Source: Bacillus sp. (in: firmicutes) (GTDB lineage: Bacteria > Bacillota > Bacilli > Bacillales > JACDOC01). Taken from it: a stretch of 64,000 nucleotides of DNA. The first letter of the stretch is position 1. The number at the start of each line of letters is the position of its first letter. The stretch spans positions 1 to 64,000 of the forward strand of contig JACDOC010000008.1 of the NCBI GenBank assembly GCA_017656295.1, read 5' to 3'. Shown in pieces: positions 1 to 8,326 of the stretch. Both the position numbers and the translations under genes were made by a program. The notes below the pieces were generated by a model. It was not told the origin of the DNA. It saw only the letters and a program-made list of their open reading frames with translations, and made no database searches.

Positions 1-201
1 AGAGAGTACCCTAAAATAGTGAATCCGCTTTCATTGTTAGGGAGAAAAAAACTGCCCACAAATACTTGACTCAATCAACAATACAATTTTAAGTGAAAAT
101 TGGAATAGTTTATGAGAAAATAAGATTAGAATAAATGGGACAAAATAACTACTTATGTGGGTTTTTCGCCACGACTGTTATCGTATAAGGTGGGGGGAAG
201 A

Positions 202-3051
202 ATGAAAAAGAAAAGGATCAGGCTCATACCGTTTCTCATTTGTGTATTGTTCATCGGTTGTTATTCCACAAGTAAGGTTCACTCGACTACACAACCACCT
301 GGAGTTCACTTTACGATTCAACCTTCCTCTAATGAAATCGTTCTTCCTGAAGATGGAGTGGCTGAAGGAAGGCTTGATATCCAAATTCAACCGGTCGGTA
401 TGGCAACGAATGAACAACGAAAGCCTATTGAACTGATTTTTGTTCATGATACGTCAGGTTCGATGGCATACAAGTTTCATGGGGTGAGAAAAGATAAAAG
501 CGCGAAATATGCCTTAGCGGAAGCACTTGAATATTTTGAGAAAAATAGAATCGAAGACGATCAGTTTTGGTTTGTTCCTTTTAACAGTGAGATTACAAAC
601 AATAAAAGTGTAAAGATACGTCCGAATCCGAACACGAAAGATCATCCAAATGATTTGCATTTAATTAGTCTTGTGCTAAAGCATTTGGATGATGTTAGTT
701 ACGGAGGAACAAACTATTCGCTAGCATTACACACTGCCTTAAATTTGTTTGAACCTTACTCTGAAAAAAGCAAATACATTATTTTTCTAACTGATGGAGA
801 GCCGACAACGCTATATCGTGAAGAAGAAGTGAGTTATGAAAAACGGATTGGATATGGAAACAATAAGAGATATGAGTGGGTTACTGAAACCACAATAGTA
901 GAGTATTACCTTTATGCAGATAACACGGCTTCTCGGTGGGATCCAATACGTGAATGGAAATGGCTGGATTTCAATGAGACAAAACAAATCATTGAACAAG
1001 AAGCGAAAAACACCGCTAAAAAACTAGCCCAACATAATGTTACCATGTATAGTATTGCCTTTGCTGAAGAAGGGGATGTAAACTATCAATTACTAGAAGA
1101 GATGTCAAATGAAACGGGTGGCTATGCGATTTCAGCGAATCCAGAAAGTTTGTCTTCCTTGTTTAAGGAAATTTCCAATCAATTTGACTCTCCATCTATT
1201 AGCGGGGAGGTAACGATTCCACTTGCTGAGTTACAACATCAAGGCGCTTCATTGAAAGAAGTAAATGGGGCATATATCGATGAAAGAGGCGTTGTTCATG
1301 TTCCGTTTACATTTAACTTTCCTGTGAACGGTTCACCCCTCCCATCGTTGAAACAAATTTCTTTACCGCTTCAGTTTACACAAGTCGGAGACTTTACGTT
1401 TGAAGGTATACATTTAGTTTACACAGACTTGGAAGGAAAACGAGTGGTCGTTGATCATCCACCAGTAACGATTTCAGTAAAAAAAGAGGTGGCACCAACG
1501 TTTCATAGTTTTGTAGAAGTACGAAAAAACTCGAGCTATGCTCCTGACCAATTAATAAAGTTTGGAACAAGTCATTCTGATACGAACTCGTTCAAAATTC
1601 GGTATACATTGGAACCGGAAGGAGTAATTAGTAAGAGAATGACGGGTGAGCTTACGAACATCCAAATCGTTCAGCCGCTTCCACAGGGAATGGTTTTAAA
1701 AGAGGATAAGCTAATAGTTTTAAAAGGAAACGAAATATTACATCAAGCTGAAGTAGTCTTATCAGAGAATAATGGAGAGAAGCAACTAGTCATCACCATT
1801 CCACACCCAATTACATATGAAAACGGCGCATTTTCCGTCGATGAACTTGTATTTGAGGTTGTATTGCATGTCGATTATGCGATGAGTTATGTGACGTTAC
1901 CACGAGCAACATTAACCTATCATGACAGTCGCTTCGGTTATTCTTCATTACATTTAAACACGACTAATCAACAAATTAGTATGAAAATTCGATTAGATGA
2001 GTTTGCCAGCTCTGTATTTTACGTAGGAGATCATTTAGGAAATGTTCGCAAAGTAGACGGATTTGAAGGATTGATTTTAGCTGAAGGTAAACGGGTGACT
2101 AAGCCGGTGAAAGGGTTAAAATTTTCACAAGGGGGAGTCGGTTTAGAAGTCATTTACTTCGATGATTCGGTTGACCAATGGCGATTTGTACATGATTTTG
2201 ATATTTTTGATTCATCGACGAGCGAACCGATTAATGAAAACGGATGGGTAGATGGCGATGCATACTTTAAATTAACCGAAGAAGTGGCTGGTGACGATAC
2301 TTCCTATATGTTCCGAATCATTGCTGATAACGGTTTGATTGATTGGACAGAATTGCAACCAGAGGATATTATCTCTATACCTAAATCATTCTATGGAACG
2401 ATTCAAGTGTCTGTAAAAGCGTCTAGTGGATTTGTATTAGGTGGAGAGAAAACAGTCACAAAAACGATTCGTAAGTCGAAAATTCAATCAATAGAAGTGC
2501 AACCGAACCCGATTGAACTGGATGTGGGGACATCGGTGGAGCTTCATATTCAAACTTCTCCATACGAAGCTAAATGGAACGATTTAAATATTCATGTAGT
2601 TAACTCAGATATTGCAATATATCAAAATGAAAATGGTCGTATTGTTGGCTTATCAGAAGGAGAAACCACATTGATTGTTTCTTCAAAAGAAAGAGAAGAC
2701 ATTCAAATAATGGTTCCCATTTATGTGAAGGACCCTATAATCCCTTTAGAGTCAGTTCAATTTAAAAAAGGCAAGTATACGCTGAAAAAAGGTAACAAAA
2801 TGAACTTGACAGGAGAACTAAAATGGTCACCATCAAATTCAACGAATAAACAGATTACAAACGTCATTACTTCACCGGCAATAATAAACGTATACCAAGA
2901 TGGAGAGCATTGGTTTGTCGAAGGAGTAGATATAGGGTACGCGACCGTAACAGTCGAAACAAAAGAAGGTCTACAAGCGTCGGCCCTATTTGAAGTGATT
3001 CCACACGATTCAAGTGGGGGTAACGATTCATCTACCGAAGGAAAATGGTAA
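202..3051 (+). CDS. VWA-domain surface lipoprotein with Ig-like C-terminus (pilus-linked)
   Basis: Predicted 949-residue exported protein. The chosen ATG follows a GGTGGGGGG ribosome site; an ATG 45 bases upstream lacks one. Residues 1-20 are a basic, hydrophobic signal ending in FIGC, a plausible lipobox (Cys20). A von Willebrand A domain spans about 75-340 with a complete MIDAS: DTSGS at 83-87, Thr170 and Asp198 in TDGE. Two bacterial Ig-like (Big_2-type) modules lie at about 762-838 and 848-930. VWA proteins with an intact MIDAS usually bind ligands or other surface proteins. It converges on three minor prepilin genes, so I infer a pilus-tip or surface adhesin comparable in role, not sequence, to PilY1. 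The exact function is unproven; it could also be a general surface adhesin unrelated to the pilus. Confidence 0.85.
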   Translation: MKKKRIRLIPFLICVLFIGCYSTSKVHSTTQPPGVHFTIQPSSNEIVLPEDGVAEGRLDIQIQPVGMATNEQRKPIELIFVHDTSGSMAYKFHGVRKDKSAKYALAEALEYFEKNRIEDDQFWFVPFNSEITNNKSVKIRPNPNTKDHPNDLHLISLVLKHLDDVSYGGTNYSLALHTALNLFEPYSEKSKYIIFLTDGEPTTLYREEEVSYEKRIGYGNNKRYEWVTETTIVEYYLYADNTASRWDPIREWKWLDFNETKQIIEQEAKNTAKKLAQHNVTMYSIAFAEEGDVNYQLLEEMSNETGGYAISANPESLSSLFKEISNQFDSPSISGEVTIPLAELQHQGASLKEVNGAYIDERGVVHVPFTFNFPVNGSPLPSLKQISLPLQFTQVGDFTFEGIHLVYTDLEGKRVVVDHPPVTISVKKEVAPTFHSFVEVRKNSSYAPDQLIKFGTSHSDTNSFKIRYTLEPEGVISKRMTGELTNIQIVQPLPQGMVLKEDKLIVLKGNEILHQAEVVLSENNGEKQLVITIPHPITYENGAFSVDELVFEVVLHVDYAMSYVTLPRATLTYHDSRFGYSSLHLNTTNQQISMKIRLDEFASSVFYVGDHLGNVRKVDGFEGLILAEGKRVTKPVKGLKFSQGGVGLEVIYFDDSVDQWRFVHDFDIFDSSTSEPINENGWVDGDAYFKLTEEVAGDDTSYMFRIIADNGLIDWTELQPEDIISIPKSFYGTIQVSVKASSGFVLGGEKTVTKTIRKSKIQSIEVQPNPIELDVGTSVELHIQTSPYEAKWNDLNIHVVNSDIAIYQNENGRIVGLSEGETTLIVSSKEREDIQIMVPIYVKDPIIPLESVQFKKGKYTLKKGNKMNLTGELKWSPSNSTNKQITNVITSPAIINVYQDGEHWFVEGVDIGYATVTVETKEGLQASALFEVIPHDSSGGNDSSTEGKW

Positions 3052-3054
3052 GGA

Positions 3055-3090
3055 AAAAGGCTAATGCCGAGATGCAGGCATTAGCCTTTT
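3055..3090. terminator. Bidirectional terminator between VWA gene and minor prepilin cluster
   Basis: A perfect 14-bp stem (AAAAGGCTAATGCC at 3055-3068 with its complement at 3077-3090) surrounds an 8-base loop. It sits between two convergent stop codons and the arms give A and T tracts usable on both strands. Confidence 0.85.
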
Positions 3091-3091
3091 A

Positions 3092-4969
3092 TTATTCGAT
3101 AAAAACTTCATCTGCGAATAAACTTACATGCTTCACTTGTGGTAAGGCATCAATTCGTTGTAACAACACATCTTTGTTATAAATCACATTAAACCGAGAT
3201 AAGCGGTTATTTTGCTGACTAATGGTCATCGTTTGAACATTAGTGATATCGTCCACTTCTCCTCTAACGGCATTAATTTCTAAAACATTTTTCGCAAACA
3301 AGCCACCGTGAATGTAAAATAATGAACCAACCCCATATAATTCGGCTTTATTCTCTGTATAAAAGAACGCTTTAAGCGGTTTAATCTGGTCATCTAACGG
3401 TATACCATCATACAACTCTGGTTCCTGGCTATTTTGAAAGTTAGTAAATTCATTAATACGGGTAATTGTAAGTTTATCTTTTGAAAGTAAGATTAATTGT
3501 TTTTCTTGGTTGTTAGAGCCTAAAATATTGACATTTGAAATTTGTGTCTCACCATTCACGTACATAACTGAATCGACGATCATTTGGTCATTTTCTTGGG
3601 ATGGATCGTTTGCGTCTCCTTTGATTTCTAAATTTCCAAAAGTGACTAACGTTCCATTGACACGAATATCTCCATTTAATGGACGGAAGGCAATTTCATC
3701 GCTTGCAAAAAGGTTTCCTTCAATCGTTAAATTGTTTCTACTTTCGATATGAATTTGGCCAGAAGAAACGATGTTTCCGAATATATTGAGTTTACCACCT
3801 TCGTTAATGAAATGAACATTACCTGTAGAGATAATATTAGAAAAGTTAATTGGTCCATTACCGATCACCCATACATCTCCATCTACTATTAAATCATCAA
3901 ATGTCAAAACGCTTTCTATAGTTGAGGAAATGTATAAATCACCAGGGACTTTCAATGGACCTGCGACATCTCTATTGATAAGAAAAAATTGATCGGTCGG
4001 TTCTTCTAGTCCAAAAATATCGGCGACAGAACTCCACGAAAGACCTTCCAGTCCAAACTGTTGTTCAATTGCTGTTTGTAACGAAGATGTTATTTCATCG
4101 GTAATAGAAAAGGTAATACCGACATCTTCCAACATTTTTTCACCTTGTTGTTTAATCGTTTCATCAAACTGTATAGGAACAAAACGGCTTTCGTGTTTGA
4201 TCTTAGGCATTTGTTGTTGATAAAATTGGTCTTTCGTTAACGATTGGAATACATCAATCGAATTCGTATAAATATCACCATACACCGATGGGAAAGGGGT
4301 GCTTACTTCTTTTTTCATTCCATTGGTCAAATAGTAGTACGCATCCTCTTGAATCGTTAGTTTAGGAGAGTAAATGTTTCCGACAATATGAGGGGAGCCA
4401 TTTAAATAAAGCTCATTGTTCGTCCCTACCGCATATTTTAAAAAGCTAGGAATGGGAGATAAAAAAAGTCGTTTTCGAATCGTTTTTTTTACATTTCCTT
4501 CATGGTTATTCGGATTTTTAGTGACTAGGACGAGCTCGTACACTTTAGTAAAATCTGAATCAATATGAAATGTGGAACGAGCGTTTAAATTTTCTTCCCC
4601 ACATGCTGATGGTGGTTCTTCTCCGACGTACGTAGCAGTTTCTCCGCTTAAATCGATTACATACATACACTCCATAAATGATTTCTCTTGACTAGCCGTC
4701 TCGATAAAATTCTTTATCCATTCGCTTATCTGAGTCGAAAAGGCATTTGCTTGGATCAAGGAAATATCGATTTGATCTAATTGAATAGATAAGTTAGTGA
4801 CAAATTCATCCACCGCTTTCATCGCATCAAAAGTTACCGATATTTCACTTTCCCGAAGTTCGGTTCGTTTCGCTCCACCAATGGTAGAGGCGATGATCGA
4901 CATTCCGATCACTGTAAAAACAAGGGTCGTCACTAATACATTTATGAGCGTATTTCCACGTTCATTCAA
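3092..4969 (-). CDS. Large PilX/GspK-like minor prepilin
   Basis: 625 residues. The N-terminus MNERG followed by a 20-residue hydrophobic helix fits a class III prepilin signal cut after Gly5, but position +5 of the mature protein is Asn rather than the almost universal Glu. Among pseudopilins, GspK/PilX-type tip subunits are the ones known to lack Glu5. The C-terminal half (about 280-530) is a run of short beta repeats with alternating hydrophobic residues and G/N turns (GNIVSSG, GNLFASD, GTLVTFG), which suggests a beta-helix of bactofilin type; that is inference. The ATG follows a stop codon and has only a weak AGGA ribosome site 8 bases away. It is the last gene of a three-gene minus-strand cluster, 18 bases after the PilW-like gene. 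Probable tip or initiation subunit. Confidence 0.75.
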   Translation of the reverse strand: MNERGNTLINVLVTTLVFTVIGMSIIASTIGGAKRTELRESEISVTFDAMKAVDEFVTNLSIQLDQIDISLIQANAFSTQISEWIKNFIETASQEKSFMECMYVIDLSGETATYVGEEPPSACGEENLNARSTFHIDSDFTKVYELVLVTKNPNNHEGNVKKTIRKRLFLSPIPSFLKYAVGTNNELYLNGSPHIVGNIYSPKLTIQEDAYYYLTNGMKKEVSTPFPSVYGDIYTNSIDVFQSLTKDQFYQQQMPKIKHESRFVPIQFDETIKQQGEKMLEDVGITFSITDEITSSLQTAIEQQFGLEGLSWSSVADIFGLEEPTDQFFLINRDVAGPLKVPGDLYISSTIESVLTFDDLIVDGDVWVIGNGPINFSNIISTGNVHFINEGGKLNIFGNIVSSGQIHIESRNNLTIEGNLFASDEIAFRPLNGDIRVNGTLVTFGNLEIKGDANDPSQENDQMIVDSVMYVNGETQISNVNILGSNNQEKQLILLSKDKLTITRINEFTNFQNSQEPELYDGIPLDDQIKPLKAFFYTENKAELYGVGSLFYIHGGLFAKNVLEINAVRGEVDDITNVQTMTISQQNNRLSRFNVIYNKDVLLQRIDALPQVKHVSLFADEVFIE

Positions 4970-4987
4970 GGGATCCTATCCTCCTTT

Positions 4988-5593
4988 CTAAAAGCCGAAC
5001 TGACTTTCAAGTGTTAAATCATCTTCCGTTTTTGGGTGTCTTACTTCAAAATGAAGTTTAATAATGCCGCTTGTGCACCCGTTTTGTTCTTGTTCGGAGC
5101 AGATTAACCCAATCGATGAATTCGTAAAATCAGAGACAGTCGTTAACTCATGATGATTGATATTAAACACTTTTTTATTGCCATCAGAGGAAGTCGTTAA
5201 CACGATCTTTTCACTTTCAGGAGTTCCCTTTTCAGAAGTTGTTATATCATAAAACTTACTATTTTCTTTTTCGTACTTTTGGACACTCGTTTCTTGGTCA
5301 TTAATAATTTCTAAACAAGTATCTCCCTCTTGACATAATTGGACACGATCAAAGGGAACGGAGTAGAGCGTATTCATAATCATAGTGGATACGTAGTCAG
5401 CGTCTTCGCGCATTTGAGAATCATAGTTTATTTTTTCGTACACTTTATACCCCATCACAAATATCCCGTAAGTGGCGGGGAGTAAAATCATCATAATCGT
5501 GATCGTCAATAACAACTCCAGAAGGGTCATTCCATGATTATCGGATATCTTCGCTTTGAATCGTTCCGTCCACATCTGTATGAAATTCATTTC
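4988..5593 (-). CDS. PilW/GspJ-like minor prepilin
   Basis: 201 residues from the chosen ATG, which has GGTGGGA about 6 bases upstream; the reading frame stays open further upstream but that part overlaps the preceding gene deeply and has no prepilin features. A 22-residue basic leader ends in HG followed by MTLLELLLTITIMMILL, so Glu is at +5 as in a canonical type IV prepilin. The remainder is a mixed globular domain with two cysteine pairs (CQEGDTC and CSEQEQNGC), possibly disulfides once exported. The start lies inside the end of the upstream prepilin gene (56-bp overlap), which suggests translational coupling. Length and domain style fit PilW/GspJ/ComGF-type minor subunits; the exact class is inferred. 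Confidence 0.75.
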   Translation of the reverse strand, partial: EMNFIQMWTERFKAKISDNHGMTLLELLLTITIMMILLPATYGIFVMGYKVYEKINYDSQMREDADYVSTMIMNTLYSVPFDRVQLCQEGDTCLEIINDQETSVQKYEKENSKFYDITTSEKGTPESEKIVLTTSSDGNKKVFNINHHELTTVSDFTNSSIGLICSEQEQNGCTSGIIKLHFEVRHPKTEDDLTLESQFGF

Positions 5594-6044
5594 CATTAAT
5601 TTCCCACCGCACTTCCACTGTAATCGGGATAAAATAATTGACATTTTCTTCCGGATCTGCTTTTTCTGAATAGACGAAAACTTCATAAGGTAAATTATTA
5701 ATCGTGATCGGTTGACAAAAAGCTGGAATCGTTTCATTTGGGCGAAAATATTTGTACGAATCATTGCAAACGACGACTCGTAAGTATTGGTTTTCAGGTT
5801 TGACCTCTCCCGTATTTACTCCTTCGAATTCGTTCCGCATCGCAATAAAGCTTTGCTTTTCCATATACATTAAAACGTTACGAGCCACATTCACTCCGAC
5901 CGTTTTTTTCTGATTAAGATTCGTAAAATGGTAGCCTTGGATAAAAAATTTTAAGAAGGACAAAAGAATGATAGATAAAATCGTTACCGAGGCTAAAAGC
6001 TCTAATAACGTCATTCCATCTTGATTGATGATAGATTTTTTCAT
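5538..6044 (-). CDS. PilV/GspI-like minor prepilin
   Basis: 168 residues. The leader MKKSIINQDG is cut before MTLLELLASVTILSIILL, with Glu at +5, the standard N-methylated type IV pilin N-terminus. The ATG used has GAAGGGA just upstream; an earlier in-frame ATG would add 13 residues outside the leader. Two cysteines (CNDSYK and FCQP) may form a disulfide. It is the first gene of the minus-strand minor prepilin cluster and is processed, presumably, by the prepilin peptidase at about 14.0 kb. Size fits PilV/GspI/ComGE-type subunits; orthology is inferred from order and length only. Confidence 0.75.
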   Translation of the reverse strand: MKKSIINQDGMTLLELLASVTILSIILLSFLKFFIQGYHFTNLNQKKTVGVNVARNVLMYMEKQSFIAMRNEFEGVNTGEVKPENQYLRVVVCNDSYKYFRPNETIPAFCQPITINNLPYEVFVYSEKADPEENVNYFIPITVEVRWEINGNEFHTDVDGTIQSEDIR

Positions 6045-6155
6045 TTCATCCCTTCTTTCAAAATATGTAACTTTATTATACAATATTTAGTAGTCAAAAT
6101 ATGGCACCTTTTGTCTATTTTTAGGACTTTTGTTTGAACGGATGGGAGTGAGTAA
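6045..6155. promoter_or_regulatory. Divergent promoter region of the pilus locus
   Basis: This is the only gap between the minus-strand minor prepilins and the plus-strand pilus operon. The sequence ATTATACAAT (6075-6084) gives TATAAT on the minus strand (6080-6075) and TACAAT on the plus strand (6079-6084), so the two -10 elements would overlap. Neither has a convincing -35 hexamer at 17 bp, so an activator or another sigma factor may be needed. Prediction only. Confidence 0.3.
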
Positions 6156-7550
6156 ATGGGTCAATTTATTGGGATAGGCATTTCGCTGATCGTTTTAGTC
6201 ATTATTTTATTTGTATTACCTTTACCGTTTTCTAATAAAGGAAAATCAATTATTGCTAGCGTTTCTTGTATAATCGCTCTTCTAGGTATATTTGCCCAAT
6301 CCGTTTATGGGCCATGGCAAATACTCCTCTTCCTTTCAATGTTGGCTTTATTATCGTCGTATTTTTTAGTGAAAAGGTACTCCCCTCTTTTATTTGCTCA
6401 CGGTTCAAGTAGTACAGAAGAAGACATATGGGAGACCGGTGAAGAAGTTTTGGACGTCGAAAAAAATGAACGTAAGGACCAAAATGAAATAGACGGAATG
6501 ACATCTACATCTGAATTTGAAACGAATCATGTTGAAGAAAAAGCGGGGTCATCCAGTACGGATTTAAACGATACCTTTGACCACGAATCGAATGTGTTGA
6601 TTAAAAAAGAGGATGTCATGGACGTTTTAAAAGTGCAATTAGAGGACGAAAGTGATACTCAAACATCAACAAATATGGAAGAATGGTTGGTCCGTGAAGA
6701 AAACAATGGGATTGAGCCGATTGAAAAAAAGGAAGTTGAAGAACAAGTTGATGATGTTGTAAGCCGTGTGGAACAATGGATTGCTGAGGAGAATGACGAT
6801 GTCATTGAACCATTAGGTGAAGATGAACTTTTCAGCGAACAAGACAATGATTTTAGCGATGTCGAAAAATGGATTGCTGAAGAGAATGAATCAATCATTG
6901 ATAGGATTTATGAAAATGAACAGCTTGATGAAAATCAATTTGACGTGCTCGAACTAGAAAGAACTGAGGACATTGAAGAATTGACGGATTCATTCGGAAT
7001 GCCAAATAACCAACTTGAAGAGGATATACAAAAGCAAAAATTAGATGAATCCTCAGAACAGCAAGATGTTGAGCTGATAGAAGATTCTATCGAACGTAAT
7101 CACGAAATGCCAGAGTGGTTGTCTGATGAATCAACATCGAGTGAAAACGATGGAGAAGAAGAGCTTAGTTTACAAGAAACACCGAAAGATGAAATCAAAC
7201 AAAACTACGAAACTATTAAAAATAAAAACGTAGAAGAGGTACGTTTGGAGGACGAACAAAACAGTAGCACCGCTCTTCAAAAAGAGTTGTTACATACAAT
7301 GGTCGAACAATTAATTTTATCCAAAAACTTTGTATCTCCAATCGAATACGAACAATTGATTCGCCATCATTTACATCCTTCGTTACACGACCATGAATAT
7401 TTTCTTTTTGCTCAACTATTAATGGAGCATTATGTAGAAACAGATAATAAACAAGCATTAAAATCATTTATTCAATCGATTGAAAACCGATATGAAGCGT
7501 ATCCGTTACTGATGAAACAATTGCAAATGATAAAACAACTAACTGAATGA
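6156..7550 (+). CDS. Membrane protein with acidic tandem repeats, pilus operon gene 1
   Basis: 464 residues, family not recognised. Three hydrophobic segments at about 3-22, 32-50 and 54-72 anchor it in the membrane. The rest is a long, strongly acidic, probably disordered cytoplasmic region with three imperfect repeats of about 27 residues beginning MEEWLVREEN (174), VEQWIAEEN (205) and VEKWIAEEN (236), and a shorter related MPEWLSDES near 320. A helical C-terminal domain (about 370-464) looks like TPR-type packing. GGGAGTGAG precedes the ATG. It opens the plus-strand operon that continues into pilB, so a pilus assembly or regulatory role is inferred. The repeats could be docking motifs for a partner such as an ATPase. 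Confidence 0.7.
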   Translation: MGQFIGIGISLIVLVIILFVLPLPFSNKGKSIIASVSCIIALLGIFAQSVYGPWQILLFLSMLALLSSYFLVKRYSPLLFAHGSSSTEEDIWETGEEVLDVEKNERKDQNEIDGMTSTSEFETNHVEEKAGSSSTDLNDTFDHESNVLIKKEDVMDVLKVQLEDESDTQTSTNMEEWLVREENNGIEPIEKKEVEEQVDDVVSRVEQWIAEENDDVIEPLGEDELFSEQDNDFSDVEKWIAEENESIIDRIYENEQLDENQFDVLELERTEDIEELTDSFGMPNNQLEEDIQKQKLDESSEQQDVELIEDSIERNHEMPEWLSDESTSSENDGEEELSLQETPKDEIKQNYETIKNKNVEEVRLEDEQNSSTALQKELLHTMVEQLILSKNFVSPIEYEQLIRHHLHPSLHDHEYFLFAQLLMEHYVETDNKQALKSFIQSIENRYEAYPLLMKQLQMIKQLTE

Positions 7551-7576
7551 CAATAAGATAGGTGTGGTGAAGTAGG

Positions 7577-8305
7577 ATGAAGAAAAGTGTGGAAATCAAA
7601 GGATTACCGATTATTTGTCTTTCTGATGGAACTGAATTAGGAAAGGTGAAGTCACTTATTGTGAATCCAGAAAAAGGATCGGTTGATTTTTTAACAGTTG
7701 AACACCAAGATTGGCAAGTCAGTGTCAAAGCGATCCCTTTTAAAAAAGTGATTGGAATTGGAGAATATGCCGTAACGGTGGAAAATGAAAGTGCCATTAT
7801 AGATTTGAATGAAATTCCGATTGCGAACAACCTAGTGAATAAAAATATTCGCGTCATTGATACGAAAGTGATGACCCGAAAAGGACAACTTCTCGGACAA
7901 GTAACTGAGTTTTTTGTCAATGACGAAACAGGTGAAATTATTGGATTAGATATGAAATGGGGAGAACGAGAGGCTATTTTACCTGCTTCCTTCGTTTCTA
8001 CATATGGAAAAGATATCATCATCGTTTCTGAAGAAGCCTCCCAACATGCTGTTGATTCAGCTGACCAGTTAGTTCAAGTGGACGAAGAATCCATTGGTAA
8101 GTTACAAGACCTAAATCCATTAGAAGACATTCGTAAAAAACAAGTTGAGTTATTAATAGGAAAAGAGGTAGCGAAAGACCTTTATGATGCCAATGGCCAA
8201 CTGTTAATTTCCAAAGGGTCCGTTCTAACGAAAGAACAAATAGAGCAGGCACAAGCAGCTGGACCAGTAGTGATGGTCGAGCTCACAATGAATATTAAAG
8301 AATAA
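7577..8305 (+). CDS. Double PRC-barrel protein in pilus operon
   Basis: 242 residues without signal peptide or membrane segment, so cytoplasmic. Two PRC-barrel-like beta domains lie at about 1-75 (GLPIICLSDGTELGKVKSLI) and 85-155 (VMTRKGQLLGQVTEFFVNDE). A C-terminal segment (about 195-235) has the pattern of a short beta module often joined to signalling proteins (ANGQLLISKGSVLT). PRC-barrels occur in RimM and in photosynthetic reaction centre H subunits, where they bind protein or ligand; no enzyme motif is visible. It lies 26 bp after the acidic-repeat protein and 21 bp before the VanW-like gene, evidently in the same operon. Role in pilus function is inferred from position. Confidence 0.7.
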   Translation: MKKSVEIKGLPIICLSDGTELGKVKSLIVNPEKGSVDFLTVEHQDWQVSVKAIPFKKVIGIGEYAVTVENESAIIDLNEIPIANNLVNKNIRVIDTKVMTRKGQLLGQVTEFFVNDETGEIIGLDMKWGEREAILPASFVSTYGKDIIIVSEEASQHAVDSADQLVQVDEESIGKLQDLNPLEDIRKKQVELLIGKEVAKDLYDANGQLLISKGSVLTKEQIEQAQAAGPVVMVELTMNIKE

Positions 8306-8326
8306 CATTAAGGAGGCGCTGTTAGG

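Noticed and set aside
7468-8022. 184-codon minus-strand frame across the PRC-barrel gene
   Set aside because: Lies antisense to a well-supported gene, with Ser/Phe/Thr-rich composition typical of a shadow frame.
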